In this document: in pieces, positions 8,418 through 21,707 of the stretch
Layout of the letters: every line of letters starts with the position of its first letter
Position numbering within the stretch: position 1 is the stretch's first letter
Assembly (NCBI RefSeq): GCF_900176605.1
Contig: NZ_FXLP01000004.1
Coordinates: 1 to 64,000 of the forward strand
Direction: 5' to 3'
DNA from: Peptoniphilus vaginalis
GTDB taxonomy: Bacteria; Bacillota; Clostridia; Tissierellales; Peptoniphilaceae
Length of the DNA stretch: 64,000 bases
Notes under the pieces: model-generated
What the model was told of the DNA's origin: nothing
Seen by the model: only the letters and a program-made list of their open reading frames with translations
Database searches by the model: none
Made by a program: the position numbers and the translations under genes

Positions 8418-8455
8418 TTGAATATTGTGTCCAGTTTTATGGGTACACATCAAAA

Positions 8456-8480
8456 TCCTGGTCAAAGCCAGGACTTTTTT
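8456..8480 (+). terminator. Original nadK terminator, displaced by the IS3 element
   Basis: TCCTGG (8456-8461) pairs with CCAGGA (8468-8473), followed by a T-rich tract. It lies just outside the right end of the IS element, so the insertion split nadK from this terminator. Confidence 0.8.
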
Positions 8481-8538
8481 TATTTTAACTAATAAGCTTT
8501 AAGATGAAAATTAATAATAAAGATTCACAAGGCAAAAA

Positions 8539-10346
8539 GGGGCTGTTGCAAAAGTCCCATCATAGAAAAAAGACGAGGAAACATAAAAATCCTCGTCTTT
8601 TTTGATACAATGTATTTATGAAAACCGCTAAAAATACATCATCATTAACTAACTATACACTAGTTAATGATACAATTCAACTAAGATTAAACTTTAATAC
8701 AGAAATATATATAAAAGATGATGTTAAACTAAGGCTTGTAAAAAATATAATTGAAAGGATGAATCTATCAGAACTAAAAAAAGTCTACTCATCACTTGGA
8801 AGAAAACCTACTGTAAATCCAGTAACAATGCTTCAAATAATAATATTCTGCTATTCAGAAGGAATATTTTCATCAAGAGAAATAGAAAAATCATGCAAAT
8901 ATGATTTAAGAATTAAGTACCTACTCGATACAGAACAACCACCAGACCATAGCACAATAAATAGATTTAGACAGAAAATACAAGAACTAACACCAGAACT
9001 ACTAAATCAAATGGTACAAATACTGATAGAAGAAAAACAGATAGACCTATCAAGCATCTATATAGATGGAACAAAGATAGAAGCCTATGCCAACAGATAT
9101 AGTTTTGTATGGAGAGGAAGTATAGAAAAATGGCAAGAAAAATTAATAGAAAAAATAAAAGAAGAACTAGGACTAAGTAAAAGTCTAATTCCAGGCCAAG
9201 TACTTCAAGCAGTAACAACAATCTTTAAGCAATTGAGAAAATACTGCAAAGAGAAAAAAATAAAATTCGTTTATGGAAAAGGAAAAAGAAAAACAAAAGA
9301 ACAAAGAGACTATGAACATTTAAAAGAATGGAAAGAAAAACTAGAAAGCTACAAGAAACATCTAGAAATAATGGGAGACAACAGAAACTCCTACTCAAAA
9401 ACAGACCATGATGCAACCTTCATGAGAATGAAAGAAGACCACATGAAAAATGGTCAACTAAAACCAGCCTACAATATCCAATTAGCAAGTGCATCAGGCT
9501 TCATCATAGGAGAAAACATATCCCACCATCCATCTGATATGTACACCCTAAAACCATTCTTAAAAGACCTTCTAGAAAAAAATCCAAACAAGCTAAACAA
9601 GATAGTAGCAGATGCAGGATACGAAAGCGAAGAAAACTATGTATATCTAGCAGAAAATAATTTAACATCCTACATAAAACCATCAAACTATGAAAAGTCA
9701 AAAACACGAAAATATAAAAAAGAGCAAGAATTTAAGAAAAGCTTAAAATACGATGAAAGACAAGACAAATACACATCACAAGAAGGCAAAGAATTCATAA
9801 GATGCAGTGACAGATACAGAAAAAGAAAAAGTGGATACGTAACAACAACAAAAGTCTACAGATGCTTCGATTGGAACAAAGAAGGACAAAAAACCAAAGG
9901 AATCTACATATCAGAAACATTTCAAAAATATAGAGAAGAATCCTTAAAAAACATAAAATCCGACCAAGGAATAGAAGAAAGAATAAATAGATCAATACAA
10001 GCCGAAGGAGCATTCTCCAAAATAAAATCAGGCTTAAACTACAACAGATTCCACCACAGAGGAAAAGAAAATATAAAAAGTGAGATATGCCTCATATCAA
10101 TAGCACTAAACTTAAATAAACTGACATCAAAAATAGAAAATAATAACCTAGAAATCATAAAATACAAAGCTGCTTAAGAAAAAAATATTCATTAAAGCCA
10201 GCTTTATTAAGTGCACCCATTTTTATATGAAACAAGATAAATCTATCCAGAAAATAACTTAAAAGCAAAAAACATAATGGCTAAACTTAAATATTTGATA
10301 AAAAAATGATGTCGCAGAGTAGAATCATCTATTCTGCAACATCACC
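8539..10346 (+). mobile_element. IS1182-type insertion sequence, copy A
   Basis: The left end reads GGGGCTGTTGCAAAA and the right end, inverted, GGTGATGTTGCAGAA. The same sequence recurs at 19898-21705, and similarity stops at these points apart from shared A/T bases outside. A hairpin of GACGAGG with CCTCGTC plus a T run (8566-8604) lies between the left end and the transposase start, and another (10308-10343) with T run on the opposite strand near the right end. The element sits directly after the stop codon of pyrG. Confidence 0.9.
8618..10177 (+). CDS. IS1182-type transposase, copy A
   Basis: The 519-aa protein has the DUF772 N-terminal domain (KPTVNPVTMLQIIIFCYSEG) and a DDE transposase domain with the IYIDGTKIEAYANRYSF segment (first D), IVADAGYESEENY (second D) and EAGAFS-like EGAFSKIKSGLNYNRFHHRG (E region). 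It is intact and identical in translation to copy B at 19977. The start codon follows the left-end hairpin by about 14 bases, with TACAAT just upstream as a possible -10 box. Confidence 0.92.
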   Translation: MKTAKNTSSLTNYTLVNDTIQLRLNFNTEIYIKDDVKLRLVKNIIERMNLSELKKVYSSLGRKPTVNPVTMLQIIIFCYSEGIFSSREIEKSCKYDLRIKYLLDTEQPPDHSTINRFRQKIQELTPELLNQMVQILIEEKQIDLSSIYIDGTKIEAYANRYSFVWRGSIEKWQEKLIEKIKEELGLSKSLIPGQVLQAVTTIFKQLRKYCKEKKIKFVYGKGKRKTKEQRDYEHLKEWKEKLESYKKHLEIMGDNRNSYSKTDHDATFMRMKEDHMKNGQLKPAYNIQLASASGFIIGENISHHPSDMYTLKPFLKDLLEKNPNKLNKIVADAGYESEENYVYLAENNLTSYIKPSNYEKSKTRKYKKEQEFKKSLKYDERQDKYTSQEGKEFIRCSDRYRKRKSGYVTTTKVYRCFDWNKEGQKTKGIYISETFQKYREESLKNIKSDQGIEERINRSIQAEGAFSKIKSGLNYNRFHHRGKENIKSEICLISIALNLNKLTSKIENNNLEIIKYKAA

Positions 10347-10353
10347 TTTATTT

Positions 10354-14033
<3,680 letters not shown>

Positions 14034-14059
14034 ACTTCCCCCTATTAAAAATAAAAACA

Positions 14060-14090
14060 AAAAAATGGCAATTAATTAAAATTGCCATTA
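14060..14090 (-). terminator. Terminator after the histidine kinase gene
   Basis: AATGGCAATT and AATTGCCATT (14064-14073, 14080-14089) form a stem that on the minus strand is followed by seven T. It separates the two-component genes from glnN. Confidence 0.8.
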
Positions 14091-14152
14091 TGAAAAACCT
14101 GTGGTTTCTTTTTATTTTATTTCAATTTAAAAACTTTGTCAATAAAATAAAG

Positions 14153-15370
14153 TCAATCAGAATCCCTTAAGAGGAGGACGTGGACATCGAACCACTGACC
14201 ATGAATTGATATCTTGACTTCTCCACCGAGAAGCTCTGCCAAGTTCTTCACTATGTTAAGACCAAGTCCTGATCCTTCAGAGTGTCGTGACCTATCAGCC
14301 TTTAAGAGTTCTTCAAAAAGTTCATCCGAATTCATATTTAGTTTTTCATCAACTATGTTCTTCACATAAAATTCTATTGTAGACTCTCTTTCTATTACAC
14401 CAGCAAGGACTCTTGTGCCAGGTCTTGCGTGCTTGGCTGCATTGGAAAATAAATTTTCCACTATCCTAACAAAGAGATTGACGTCAGTGTAAATTAAAAT
14501 TTCATCACTTGCTGACTTGTAAGAAAATTCTAAGTCCCTCTTCTCGAAGAGGGAGTCGTAGTCTCCATAGATTTGTAAAATCATCTCGTTTAATTCAACT
14601 AAGGACTTCTCAATAGATAAGTTGCCCGTGCTTGACTTAGAAGCAAAGACCAAGTCAACGATTAAGTCCTTTAACCTCGTTGAGTTCCTCTTAAGTATTG
14701 CAACAAAATTTTTTGCCTCATCATCAAGGACTTCCTTCTTAGACAAGAGGTCTGCGTAATTAATTATTGAAGTGAGAGGAGTCTTTAAGTCGTGAGAAAT
14801 ATTTGTAATTAAATCAACCTTGAACCTCTCTGACCTAAAGTTTTCTTCTAGCCTTATCCTATCACGCTTCCTGAAGTCCTCCATTAAGACAGTGATCTTG
14901 TCTAGGTACTCATTCTCAAAGGGGCTGGGAATTTCAAAGTCATAGCCATAGAGAATAGATTCTACGAGCTCAATGGAAAGAGCATTTTGAGCAAACTGAA
15001 CTTCCACAATAATAACCGCCCTCAAAATCATAAAGAGGAGGACGTTTAAAAGAACTATGTCGCCACTTATGGAGTTGTAAAAAAGTACGTACATAATTAT
15101 CAGGGTCACGTTCAGGGTACCAAAGAGCCTAAAATTTTTAAAACGCCTATACTTATAAAGGTTGTAAGTAAAAATTGTATCCAAAAGTTTCTTCCTCTTG
15201 ATCTTTAAGAGGGCAAAAATTAAAGTTACAAGCCAAGCTAGGATAAAGTGCTTGTTGATGTTAAAGAGTTCAAAAATAATTACAGAGGACACAAAAATAT
15301 TTTCAAGAAAGACCCTATCCATTAAATCAACAAAGACCCCTCTCAAAAAAACTTTAAAATCAGATAACAT
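14153..15370 (-). CDS. Sensor histidine kinase (VanS/PhoR class)
   Basis: The N-terminal 125 residues contain about four membrane segments with almost no extracellular loop, suggesting sensing within the membrane. The phospho-acceptor histidine is in NISHDLKTPLTSIINYADLL near residue 190; the ATPase domain has LFSNAAKHARPGTRV (N box) and GSGLGLNIVKNLAELLGGEV (G box). The gene starts at the ATG overlapping the regulator stop codon (TGATG), or at a GTG three bases earlier. It works with the response regulator upstream; the signal is unknown. Confidence 0.88.
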   Translation of the reverse strand: MLSDFKVFLRGVFVDLMDRVFLENIFVSSVIIFELFNINKHFILAWLVTLIFALLKIKRKKLLDTIFTYNLYKYRRFKNFRLFGTLNVTLIIMYVLFYNSISGDIVLLNVLLFMILRAVIIVEVQFAQNALSIELVESILYGYDFEIPSPFENEYLDKITVLMEDFRKRDRIRLEENFRSERFKVDLITNISHDLKTPLTSIINYADLLSKKEVLDDEAKNFVAILKRNSTRLKDLIVDLVFASKSSTGNLSIEKSLVELNEMILQIYGDYDSLFEKRDLEFSYKSASDEILIYTDVNLFVRIVENLFSNAAKHARPGTRVLAGVIERESTIEFYVKNIVDEKLNMNSDELFEELLKADRSRHSEGSGLGLNIVKNLAELLGGEVKISIHGQWFDVHVLLLRDSD

Positions 15371-16062
15371 CACTTGACCTCAATCTTATAACCCATCCCA
15401 TAGACAGACTTAATTAGGTCAGGTTTTCTTGGATTGATTTCAATCTTGTCACGCAAGTGGGAAATGTGAACGGAAATAATTTTTCTCACATCAATAGCTT
15501 CTTCTTCCCAGACTCTTTCATAAATCTCATTAGAAGAAAAAACTCTTCCAGGATTTTTTGCAAGCAAGTAAAGAATCTTATATTCATAGGGAGTTAGGTT
15601 GGCAACTTCATCTTCAACACGAACTTCTTTTAAGTCATCAAATATTGAAACTCTTCCAATTTTTAAGTCCCCAGTCTTTATGTCTGAAGCCCCAAGAGAA
15701 AAATACCTTCTTATAAGTGAGTTGACTCTCGCTGTAAGCTCAACTGCATTAAAGGGTTTAGTGATATAATCGTCGGCACCAACATTTAGGCCCACGATCT
15801 TATCTGTAACTTCACTCTTGGCTGATAAAACAATTATTGGAATATTTGTCTTCTCCCTCATCTTCATTATGAGGATAATTCCATCCATAACAGGCATCAT
15901 TATATCAATAATGGCAAGGTGAATTTCATTCTCCTTTATAATTTCAAGAGCTCTGGCCCCATCTTCTGCTGTGAAGACCTTGTAGCCCTCGGCTTTCAAA
16001 TAAATTTTTATTGCGTCTAAGATATCTTTCTCGTCGTCGCAAACTAATATATTGTAGTTCAT
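15370..16062 (-). CDS. OmpR/PhoB-type response regulator
   Basis: The receiver domain (residues 1-115) has the acidic pocket in VCDDEKDIL, the phospho-acceptor aspartate in LAIIDIMMPVMDG and the conserved lysine in ADDYITKPF. The C-terminal winged helix (residues 130-230) ends in SVYGMGYKIE. I choose the ATG at 16062 with AGGTGAT in front; a longer frame of 16 codons lacks a binding site. It is coupled to the histidine kinase by overlapping stop and start. A promoter region is shared with the divergent yihY-type gene. Confidence 0.92.
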   Translation of the reverse strand: MNYNILVCDDEKDILDAIKIYLKAEGYKVFTAEDGARALEIIKENEIHLAIIDIMMPVMDGIILIMKMREKTNIPIIVLSAKSEVTDKIVGLNVGADDYITKPFNAVELTARVNSLIRRYFSLGASDIKTGDLKIGRVSIFDDLKEVRVEDEVANLTPYEYKILYLLAKNPGRVFSSNEIYERVWEEEAIDVRKIISVHISHLRDKIEINPRKPDLIKSVYGMGYKIEVK

Positions 16063-16096
16063 AGTATCACCTTTCCCTATTTTATCATTTAATGAT

Positions 16097-16125
16097 TTGT
16101 TATAATATGACATTTACTATATAAT
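16097..16125 (+). promoter_or_regulatory. Promoter of the YihY-family gene
   Basis: TTGTTA (16097-16102), 17 bases, TATAAT (16120-16125), then AGAGGTG before the ATG at 16149. Confidence 0.65.
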
Positions 16126-16148
16126 ACTCAAGAGGTGTTAAAGAAAAT

Positions 16149-17057
16149 ATGTATAATTTTATAGATAAGGTCAAAGACAAGAAGGTCTTTACTTTTTTTG
16201 ACAAACTAACTTACAGGGTCTTGGCCCACGACACCCTATCTTATGGAGGAAGTCTAACATATTTTTTAATATTATCCATCTTCCCCTTCTTAATTTCATT
16301 GATCAACGCTATTAATTTTTCGGGGATTCTTGACCCAGCATATATTTACAGACTTCTCGATGTCCTTCCTTGTGAAATCCAAGAAATTATTAGAAACTTC
16401 TTAAAAGAGCTTCATATGTCATCATCGGGATCCTTTTTCACAATCTCCTTTGTGGCAGGTCTTTTTACTGCATCAACTGCAGTCTTTAAGCTCATGAAGA
16501 TAATCAATCAATCCTATGGCTTCGTTGAGTCAAGAGGCTTCCTAGCTCAAAGACTAATTGCCCTCTTCTTTACCCTAGCCCTAATCCTCATGATTTTTCT
16601 TCTTGTCCTTACACAAATCTTCGGGCAAATTATTTATGTAAACATTATGTCCCACCTGGGGATTGAGAATATATATTTCGACAAGCTTTGGTCCATTGCA
16701 AAAAATGGAATTCCACTTGCCTATATGCTCGTTACCTTTATCCTCTTGTACAAATTTTCTCCATCAAGGTCTAGAGAAAATATGGTTACAATAAAGAGCG
16801 TCTTGCCAGGTTCCATCTTTGCAACCCTTGGACTAATAATTGCCTCTTTAGGATTTAACTTTTATGTTTCCAACTTCGGCAAGTATTCCATAACCTATGG
16901 GTCACTTGGAGGTATTATAGTATTTTTGATTTGGCTCTATCTCCTATCAACTATAATTTTAGTTGGGGCAGAAGTAAACTCCACCCTCTACTCCATGAAG
17001 AACTTTAAAAGTCTTAACAACTGGCCAAGACATGATTCAATGTTTAAAAATTTTTAA
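16149..17057 (+). CDS. YihY/BrkB-family inner membrane protein
   Basis: The 302-aa protein shows the family pattern of six membrane segments, with GGSLTYFLILSIFPFLISLIN at about residues 33-53, the SAxF-like GSFFTISFVAGLFTASTAVF at about 98-117, and YGSLGGIIVFLIWLYLLS near residue 258. The family was once called ribonuclease BN by mistake; transport or envelope functions are proposed but unproven. It is divergent from the two-component genes and convergent with comF, only 2 bases separating the stop codons. Confidence 0.85.
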   Translation: MYNFIDKVKDKKVFTFFDKLTYRVLAHDTLSYGGSLTYFLILSIFPFLISLINAINFSGILDPAYIYRLLDVLPCEIQEIIRNFLKELHMSSSGSFFTISFVAGLFTASTAVFKLMKIINQSYGFVESRGFLAQRLIALFFTLALILMIFLLVLTQIFGQIIYVNIMSHLGIENIYFDKLWSIAKNGIPLAYMLVTFILLYKFSPSRSRENMVTIKSVLPGSIFATLGLIIASLGFNFYVSNFGKYSITYGSLGGIIVFLIWLYLLSTIILVGAEVNSTLYSMKNFKSLNNWPRHDSMFKNF

Positions 17058-17059
17058 GC

Positions 17060-17662
17060 CTAAGCAATTTCTGTGGCTGCAATTAGTGCAGTCACTTTTT
17101 TTATGCCTGCTTTCTTGGCAATCTTTGTCAGTTCAGAGATAGTTGCCCCAGTAGTTATAACATCGTCAACAATAATTATCTCTTGGGCATAATTTTTCAC
17201 GTGAAAGGCATCTCTCAGGTTCTCTTCACGATCAAACTTCTTTAAGCCAACTTGAAATTTGGTGTCTAGGACTTTTTCAAAAACATCCTGGCAGGGCAGA
17301 TCCAGGTTTCTCGCAATTTTCTCTGCCAAAATCTTGGACTGGTTATAACCTCTTTCCCCTTCCTTCTTCCAGTGCATGGGGACATAGGTTATGACTTGGT
17401 CCCTTAAGTTTTTATCCAAAATCTTCTCCGTCATAATTTCAGAAATTATTTCCCCATAAGAAAGCTTTCCCTTAAATTTAAAATCAACAATGAGCCTCCT
17501 CATGATGCCAGAGTAAGTGGAAGAAACTATTAGGTCATCAAGGTCCTCAATGTCATAATAGTAGGCTGGGTCCTTATTAATTAAGCTAATGCACTCCTGA
17601 CAAAGACCATAGTCTTTAACTAATCTCCCACATAAGGGACACTTATCCTCTTTTAATTTCAT
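17060..17662 (-). CDS. comF: ComF-family phosphoribosyltransferase-like protein
   Basis: Two CxxC pairs near the N-terminus (CPLCGRL and GLCQEC) make a zinc finger; the C-terminal phosphoribosyltransferase fold has the PRPP-binding loop EIIIVDDVITTGATISEL near residue 165. In Bacillus ComFC belongs to the DNA uptake system, but many non-competent bacteria keep a homologue. Its first codons overlap the end of recD2 by 20 bases, so the two are translationally coupled, which fits a role in DNA metabolism. Confidence 0.85.
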   Translation of the reverse strand: MKLKEDKCPLCGRLVKDYGLCQECISLINKDPAYYYDIEDLDDLIVSSTYSGIMRRLIVDFKFKGKLSYGEIISEIMTEKILDKNLRDQVITYVPMHWKKEGERGYNQSKILAEKIARNLDLPCQDVFEKVLDTKFQVGLKKFDREENLRDAFHVKNYAQEIIIVDDVITTGATISELTKIAKKAGIKKVTALIAATEIA

Positions 17663-19820
17663 CTTGGTCCCTCAACTTCTTTCCAAGCTTGGAATACCTC
17701 TTGCGAGTCCTATTGTTTTCAATCATCTTCATTAGATAGTCGCTTATGCCCACAAGGACAACTGCCTTTGATGCTCTTGTTATAGCAGTGTAAAGCAAAT
17801 TTCTTGTGAGTAGCATGGGGGCAGCCCTGTAAATTGGAATTACAACTACGGGAAACTCACTTCCTTGAGACTTGTGGATGGTCATGGCATAGGCAAGGGC
17901 AAGCTCGTCAAGATTATCAGAAGAGTACTCAACCCTTCTCACATCATCAAAGACAACTGTCAGCTTTTTGTTTTCCTTGTCAATTTTTGAAATATAACCA
18001 AGGTCTCCATTAAAGACCCCCTTTTGCTTGTCCTCATAAAATTCATTTTCTATTTTGGATTCCAATTCATAATTATTTTTTGTCTGTAGGACCCTGTCCC
18101 CCAACTTAAATTTTTTTCCAAGGACTTCTATAAATTCGTCGCTATCATTTAAGTGGTCTTGAAGGGCGAGGTTTAAGTTTTCAGTCCCATGAACTCCCTT
18201 CTTAGTTGGGCTTAGGACTTGGACATCAGCCTGACTCACATTAAAATAATTTGGCAGCCTAGTCTTGACAAGGTCCTTGACAATTTCAAGTCCCTTTACC
18301 TCTCCTCTTTCAGAAATCATAAAGAAGTCACCACGATTTAAGATTGGCATATCCCCCTTGTTGATCAAGTGGGCATTTTTGACAATCATAGACTCTTCCG
18401 ACTGTCTAAAAATTTCTTCGAGGTTGACTGACTCAATGACACCTGACTCCAAAATATCTGCCAGGACATTACCTGGTCCAACAGATGGAAGTTGGTCCTT
18501 GTCACCAACTAGGATCAAGCGAGTTGGTGACTCAATAGACTTTAAGAGAGTTTCCATTAAGAGGATATCTACCATGGAAACCTCATCAAGAATTAAGACG
18601 TCACACTCCAACTCTTCCACGTTGGCAAAGTCACCGCCAAAACCAATCTCAAGTAGCTTGTGGATGGTGAAGGCCTCTCTTCCCGTCTGCTCCTTCATCC
18701 TCTTGGCAGCCCTTCCCGTTGGTGCCGCCAACTTTATAACCTTATCCATAGACTCAAAAATATCTATCAAGACCTTTAGGGTTGTGGTCTTACCAGTCCC
18801 AGGTCCCCCAGTTATGACAAAGACCCCCTTGTTGATGGCGTCCTTGACTGCCCTTCTTTGAGTTTTTGAAAGTTCAATATTCCTAAACTTTTCAGTATTT
18901 CTAATTTTTTCATCAATATCAAAGCTTTCATCAAAGGAATTATTTAAATCAATTAACTTGCCTGCAACATAATTTTCTGCTGCCAAGTACCTGGCTATGT
19001 AGCAGTTGTACTCTTCCCCATCCCTCTCGACAAAAAAGTTTTTTTCAAGAGTTAATGACCTTGCAATCTCATCGGGGTCATCAAACTTTGTCCCAAGAAT
19101 TTTTTCTCCAGCCTTGATTAACTTGTCAAGGGGCAAGTAAGTGTGCCCGTCCCTATTGGCAAGCATAAGGGCATACTTAAGTCCTGCTATCCTTCTAAAG
19201 TCAGAGTCCTTTTCGATTCCAATAGACTCAGCAATTTCATCAGCCTTCTTAAAGCCAAGCCCCCTCACTCGTCCTATCAAGTCATATGGGTTTTTCATTA
19301 CAAAATCTATGGACTCATCTCCATACTCCTTGTAAATTTTTAAAATCACAGAAGCAGGAAGGTTGTACTTGGAGAAGTGAAGGAAGATCTTCCTCATGGC
19401 ATACTGCTTGTCCAGGGCTTCCTTGATGTCCCTGTATTTTTTCTTTCCAATGCCCTTAATAGACAAGAGCCTTTCAGGATGATTTTCTATTACATCAAGC
19501 GTCTGGTCCTTAAACTCCTCAACAATTCTCTCAGCCATCTTCTCTCCAAGGTGAGGTATCATAGCAGAAGAAAGATAAGAGGCAACAGCAGCTTCACCTT
19601 CAGGCATAACTTCTTCAAGGTCTGTGAAGGCAAACTGCTCGCCATACTTGTTGTGGTAGGTGAAGTCACCAGTAAATTTGTATTTTAAGTTTTCTTTAAA
19701 AATTGTGGCTGAGCCAACAACTACAAGGTCACCATCACTTGAAAATATTTTTGCAACAGTGTAGCCGTTCTCTTCATTTCTAAAAATTATTTTCTCCACA
19801 AGACCTTCAAGACTAATCAA
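17643..19820 (-). CDS. recD2: RecD2-type ATP-dependent DNA helicase
   Basis: The 725-aa protein has the N-terminal extension with helix-hairpin-helix motifs (LLSIKGIGKKKYRDIKEAL, LIGRVRGLGFKKADEIAES) that separates RecD2 from RecD. Walker A is VITGGPGTGKTTTLKVL near residue 335 and Walker B DVLILDEVSMVD; the C-terminal motif VI region reads AYAMTIHKSQGSEFP. It is a 5'-3' helicase in repair and replication-fork maintenance that acts without RecBC. comF follows with overlap. IS1182 copy B lies about 80 bases upstream of the start. Confidence 0.92.
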   Translation of the reverse strand: MISLEGLVEKIIFRNEENGYTVAKIFSSDGDLVVVGSATIFKENLKYKFTGDFTYHNKYGEQFAFTDLEEVMPEGEAAVASYLSSAMIPHLGEKMAERIVEEFKDQTLDVIENHPERLLSIKGIGKKKYRDIKEALDKQYAMRKIFLHFSKYNLPASVILKIYKEYGDESIDFVMKNPYDLIGRVRGLGFKKADEIAESIGIEKDSDFRRIAGLKYALMLANRDGHTYLPLDKLIKAGEKILGTKFDDPDEIARSLTLEKNFFVERDGEEYNCYIARYLAAENYVAGKLIDLNNSFDESFDIDEKIRNTEKFRNIELSKTQRRAVKDAINKGVFVITGGPGTGKTTTLKVLIDIFESMDKVIKLAAPTGRAAKRMKEQTGREAFTIHKLLEIGFGGDFANVEELECDVLILDEVSMVDILLMETLLKSIESPTRLILVGDKDQLPSVGPGNVLADILESGVIESVNLEEIFRQSEESMIVKNAHLINKGDMPILNRGDFFMISERGEVKGLEIVKDLVKTRLPNYFNVSQADVQVLSPTKKGVHGTENLNLALQDHLNDSDEFIEVLGKKFKLGDRVLQTKNNYELESKIENEFYEDKQKGVFNGDLGYISKIDKENKKLTVVFDDVRRVEYSSDNLDELALAYAMTIHKSQGSEFPVVVIPIYRAAPMLLTRNLLYTAITRASKAVVLVGISDYLMKMIENNRTRKRYSKLGKKLRDQDEIKRG

Positions 19821-19897
19821 TCAAAACACCTCGACAATATTGTATCAAGTAATGGAAAGATTATACAGAAATATTTGTGAGCTTATGCCTATTAAAA

Positions 19898-21705
19898 GGG
19901 GCTGTTGCAAAAGTCCCATCATAGAAAAAAGACGAGGAAACATAAAAATCCTCGTCTTTTTTGATACAATGTATTTATGAAAACCGCTAAAAATACATCA
20001 TCATTAACTAACTATACACTAGTTAATGATACAATTCAACTAAGATTAAACTTTAATACAGAAATATATATAAAAGATGATGTTAAACTAAGGCTTGTAA
20101 AAAATATAATTGAAAGGATGAATCTATCAGAACTAAAAAAAGTCTACTCATCACTTGGAAGAAAACCTACTGTAAATCCAGTAACAATGCTTCAAATAAT
20201 AATATTCTGCTATTCAGAAGGAATATTTTCATCAAGAGAAATAGAAAAATCATGCAAATATGATTTAAGAATTAAGTACCTACTCGATACAGAACAACCA
20301 CCAGACCATAGCACAATAAATAGATTTAGACAGAAAATACAAGAACTAACACCAGAACTACTAAATCAAATGGTACAAATACTGATAGAAGAAAAACAGA
20401 TAGACCTATCAAGCATCTATATAGATGGAACAAAGATAGAAGCCTATGCCAACAGATATAGTTTTGTATGGAGAGGAAGTATAGAAAAATGGCAAGAAAA
20501 ATTAATAGAAAAAATAAAAGAAGAACTAGGACTAAGTAAAAGTCTAATTCCAGGCCAAGTACTTCAAGCAGTAACAACAATCTTTAAGCAATTGAGAAAA
20601 TACTGCAAAGAGAAAAAAATAAAATTCGTTTATGGAAAAGGAAAAAGAAAAACAAAAGAACAAAGAGACTATGAACATTTAAAAGAATGGAAAGAAAAAC
20701 TAGAAAGCTACAAGAAACATCTAGAAATAATGGGAGACAACAGAAACTCCTACTCAAAAACAGACCATGATGCAACCTTCATGAGAATGAAAGAAGACCA
20801 CATGAAAAATGGTCAACTAAAACCAGCCTACAATATCCAATTAGCAAGTGCATCAGGCTTCATCATAGGAGAAAACATATCCCACCATCCATCTGATATG
20901 TACACCCTAAAACCATTCTTAAAAGACCTTCTAGAAAAAAATCCAAACAAGCTAAACAAGATAGTAGCAGATGCAGGATACGAAAGCGAAGAAAACTATG
21001 TATATCTAGCAGAAAATAATTTAACATCCTACATAAAACCATCAAACTATGAAAAGTCAAAAACACGAAAATATAAAAAAGAGCAAGAATTTAAGAAAAG
21101 CTTAAAATACGATGAAAGACAAGACAAATACACATCACAAGAAGGCAAAGAATTCATAAGATGCAGTGACAGATACAGAAAAAGAAAAAGTGGATACGTA
21201 ACAACAACAAAAGTCTACAGATGCTTCGATTGGAACAAAGAAGGACAAAAAACCAAAGGAATCTACATATCAGAAACATTTCAAAAATATAGAGAAGAAT
21301 CCTTAAAAAACATAAAATCCGACCAAGGAATAGAAGAAAGAATAAATAGATCAATACAAGCCGAAGGAGCATTCTCCAAAATAAAATCAGGCTTAAACTA
21401 CAACAGATTCCACCACAGAGGAAAAGAAAATATAAAAAGTGAGATATGCCTCATATCAATAGCACTAAACTTAAATAAACTGACATCAAAAATAGAAAAT
21501 AATAACCTAGAAATCATAAAATACAAAGCTGCTTAAGAAAAAAATATTCATTAAAGCCAACTTTATTAAGTGCACCCATTTTTATATGAAACAAGATAAA
21601 TCTATCCAGAAAATAACTTAAAAGCAAAAAACATAATGGCTAAACTTAAATATTTGATAAAAAAATGATGTCGCAGAGTAGAATCATCTATTCTGCAACA
21701 TCACC
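19898..21705 (+). mobile_element. IS1182-type insertion sequence, copy B
   Basis: This copy matches copy A base for base in the stretches I compared, with one visible difference (A at 21560, G at the matching 10201) outside the transposase gene. The flanks ATTAAAA and TTTTAAT join to a perfect palindrome if the element is removed, so it entered an A4/T4 dyad, as copy A probably did. It lies between recD2 and the pspC-type gene, both read leftward, and has the same orientation as copy A. Confidence 0.9.
19977..21536 (+). CDS. IS1182-type transposase, copy B
   Basis: Intact 519-aa DDE transposase identical in translation to the one at 8618: DUF772 domain, then IYIDGTKIEAYANRYSF, IVADAGYESEENY and EGAFSKIKSGLNYNRF. 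It is transcribed against the surrounding leftward genes, shielded on both sides by the element's own hairpins. Identity with copy A means that one is a very recent transposition or that the two are kept alike by gene conversion. Confidence 0.92.
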   Translation: MKTAKNTSSLTNYTLVNDTIQLRLNFNTEIYIKDDVKLRLVKNIIERMNLSELKKVYSSLGRKPTVNPVTMLQIIIFCYSEGIFSSREIEKSCKYDLRIKYLLDTEQPPDHSTINRFRQKIQELTPELLNQMVQILIEEKQIDLSSIYIDGTKIEAYANRYSFVWRGSIEKWQEKLIEKIKEELGLSKSLIPGQVLQAVTTIFKQLRKYCKEKKIKFVYGKGKRKTKEQRDYEHLKEWKEKLESYKKHLEIMGDNRNSYSKTDHDATFMRMKEDHMKNGQLKPAYNIQLASASGFIIGENISHHPSDMYTLKPFLKDLLEKNPNKLNKIVADAGYESEENYVYLAENNLTSYIKPSNYEKSKTRKYKKEQEFKKSLKYDERQDKYTSQEGKEFIRCSDRYRKRKSGYVTTTKVYRCFDWNKEGQKTKGIYISETFQKYREESLKNIKSDQGIEERINRSIQAEGAFSKIKSGLNYNRFHHRGKENIKSEICLISIALNLNKLTSKIENNNLEIIKYKAA

Positions 21706-21707
21706 TT

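Larger units (their letters stand above)
6985..8452 (+). mobile_element. IS3-family (IS150 group) insertion sequence
   Basis: Imperfect terminal inverted repeats start TGATATGTACCC at the left and read TGATGTGTACCC from the right; the inner parts share ACTGGACA. The 3-base repeat AAA flanks the element (6982-6984 and 8453-8455), as expected for this group. It contains two overlapping-phase genes for the transposase, both intact. It lies between nadK and the nadK terminator. Confidence 0.88.

Noticed and set aside
20326-21372. Leucine- and phenylalanine-rich open frames on the minus strand of the IS1182 copies
   Set aside because: They are complements of the A-rich transposase gene, occur identically in both copies and lack ribosome sites.
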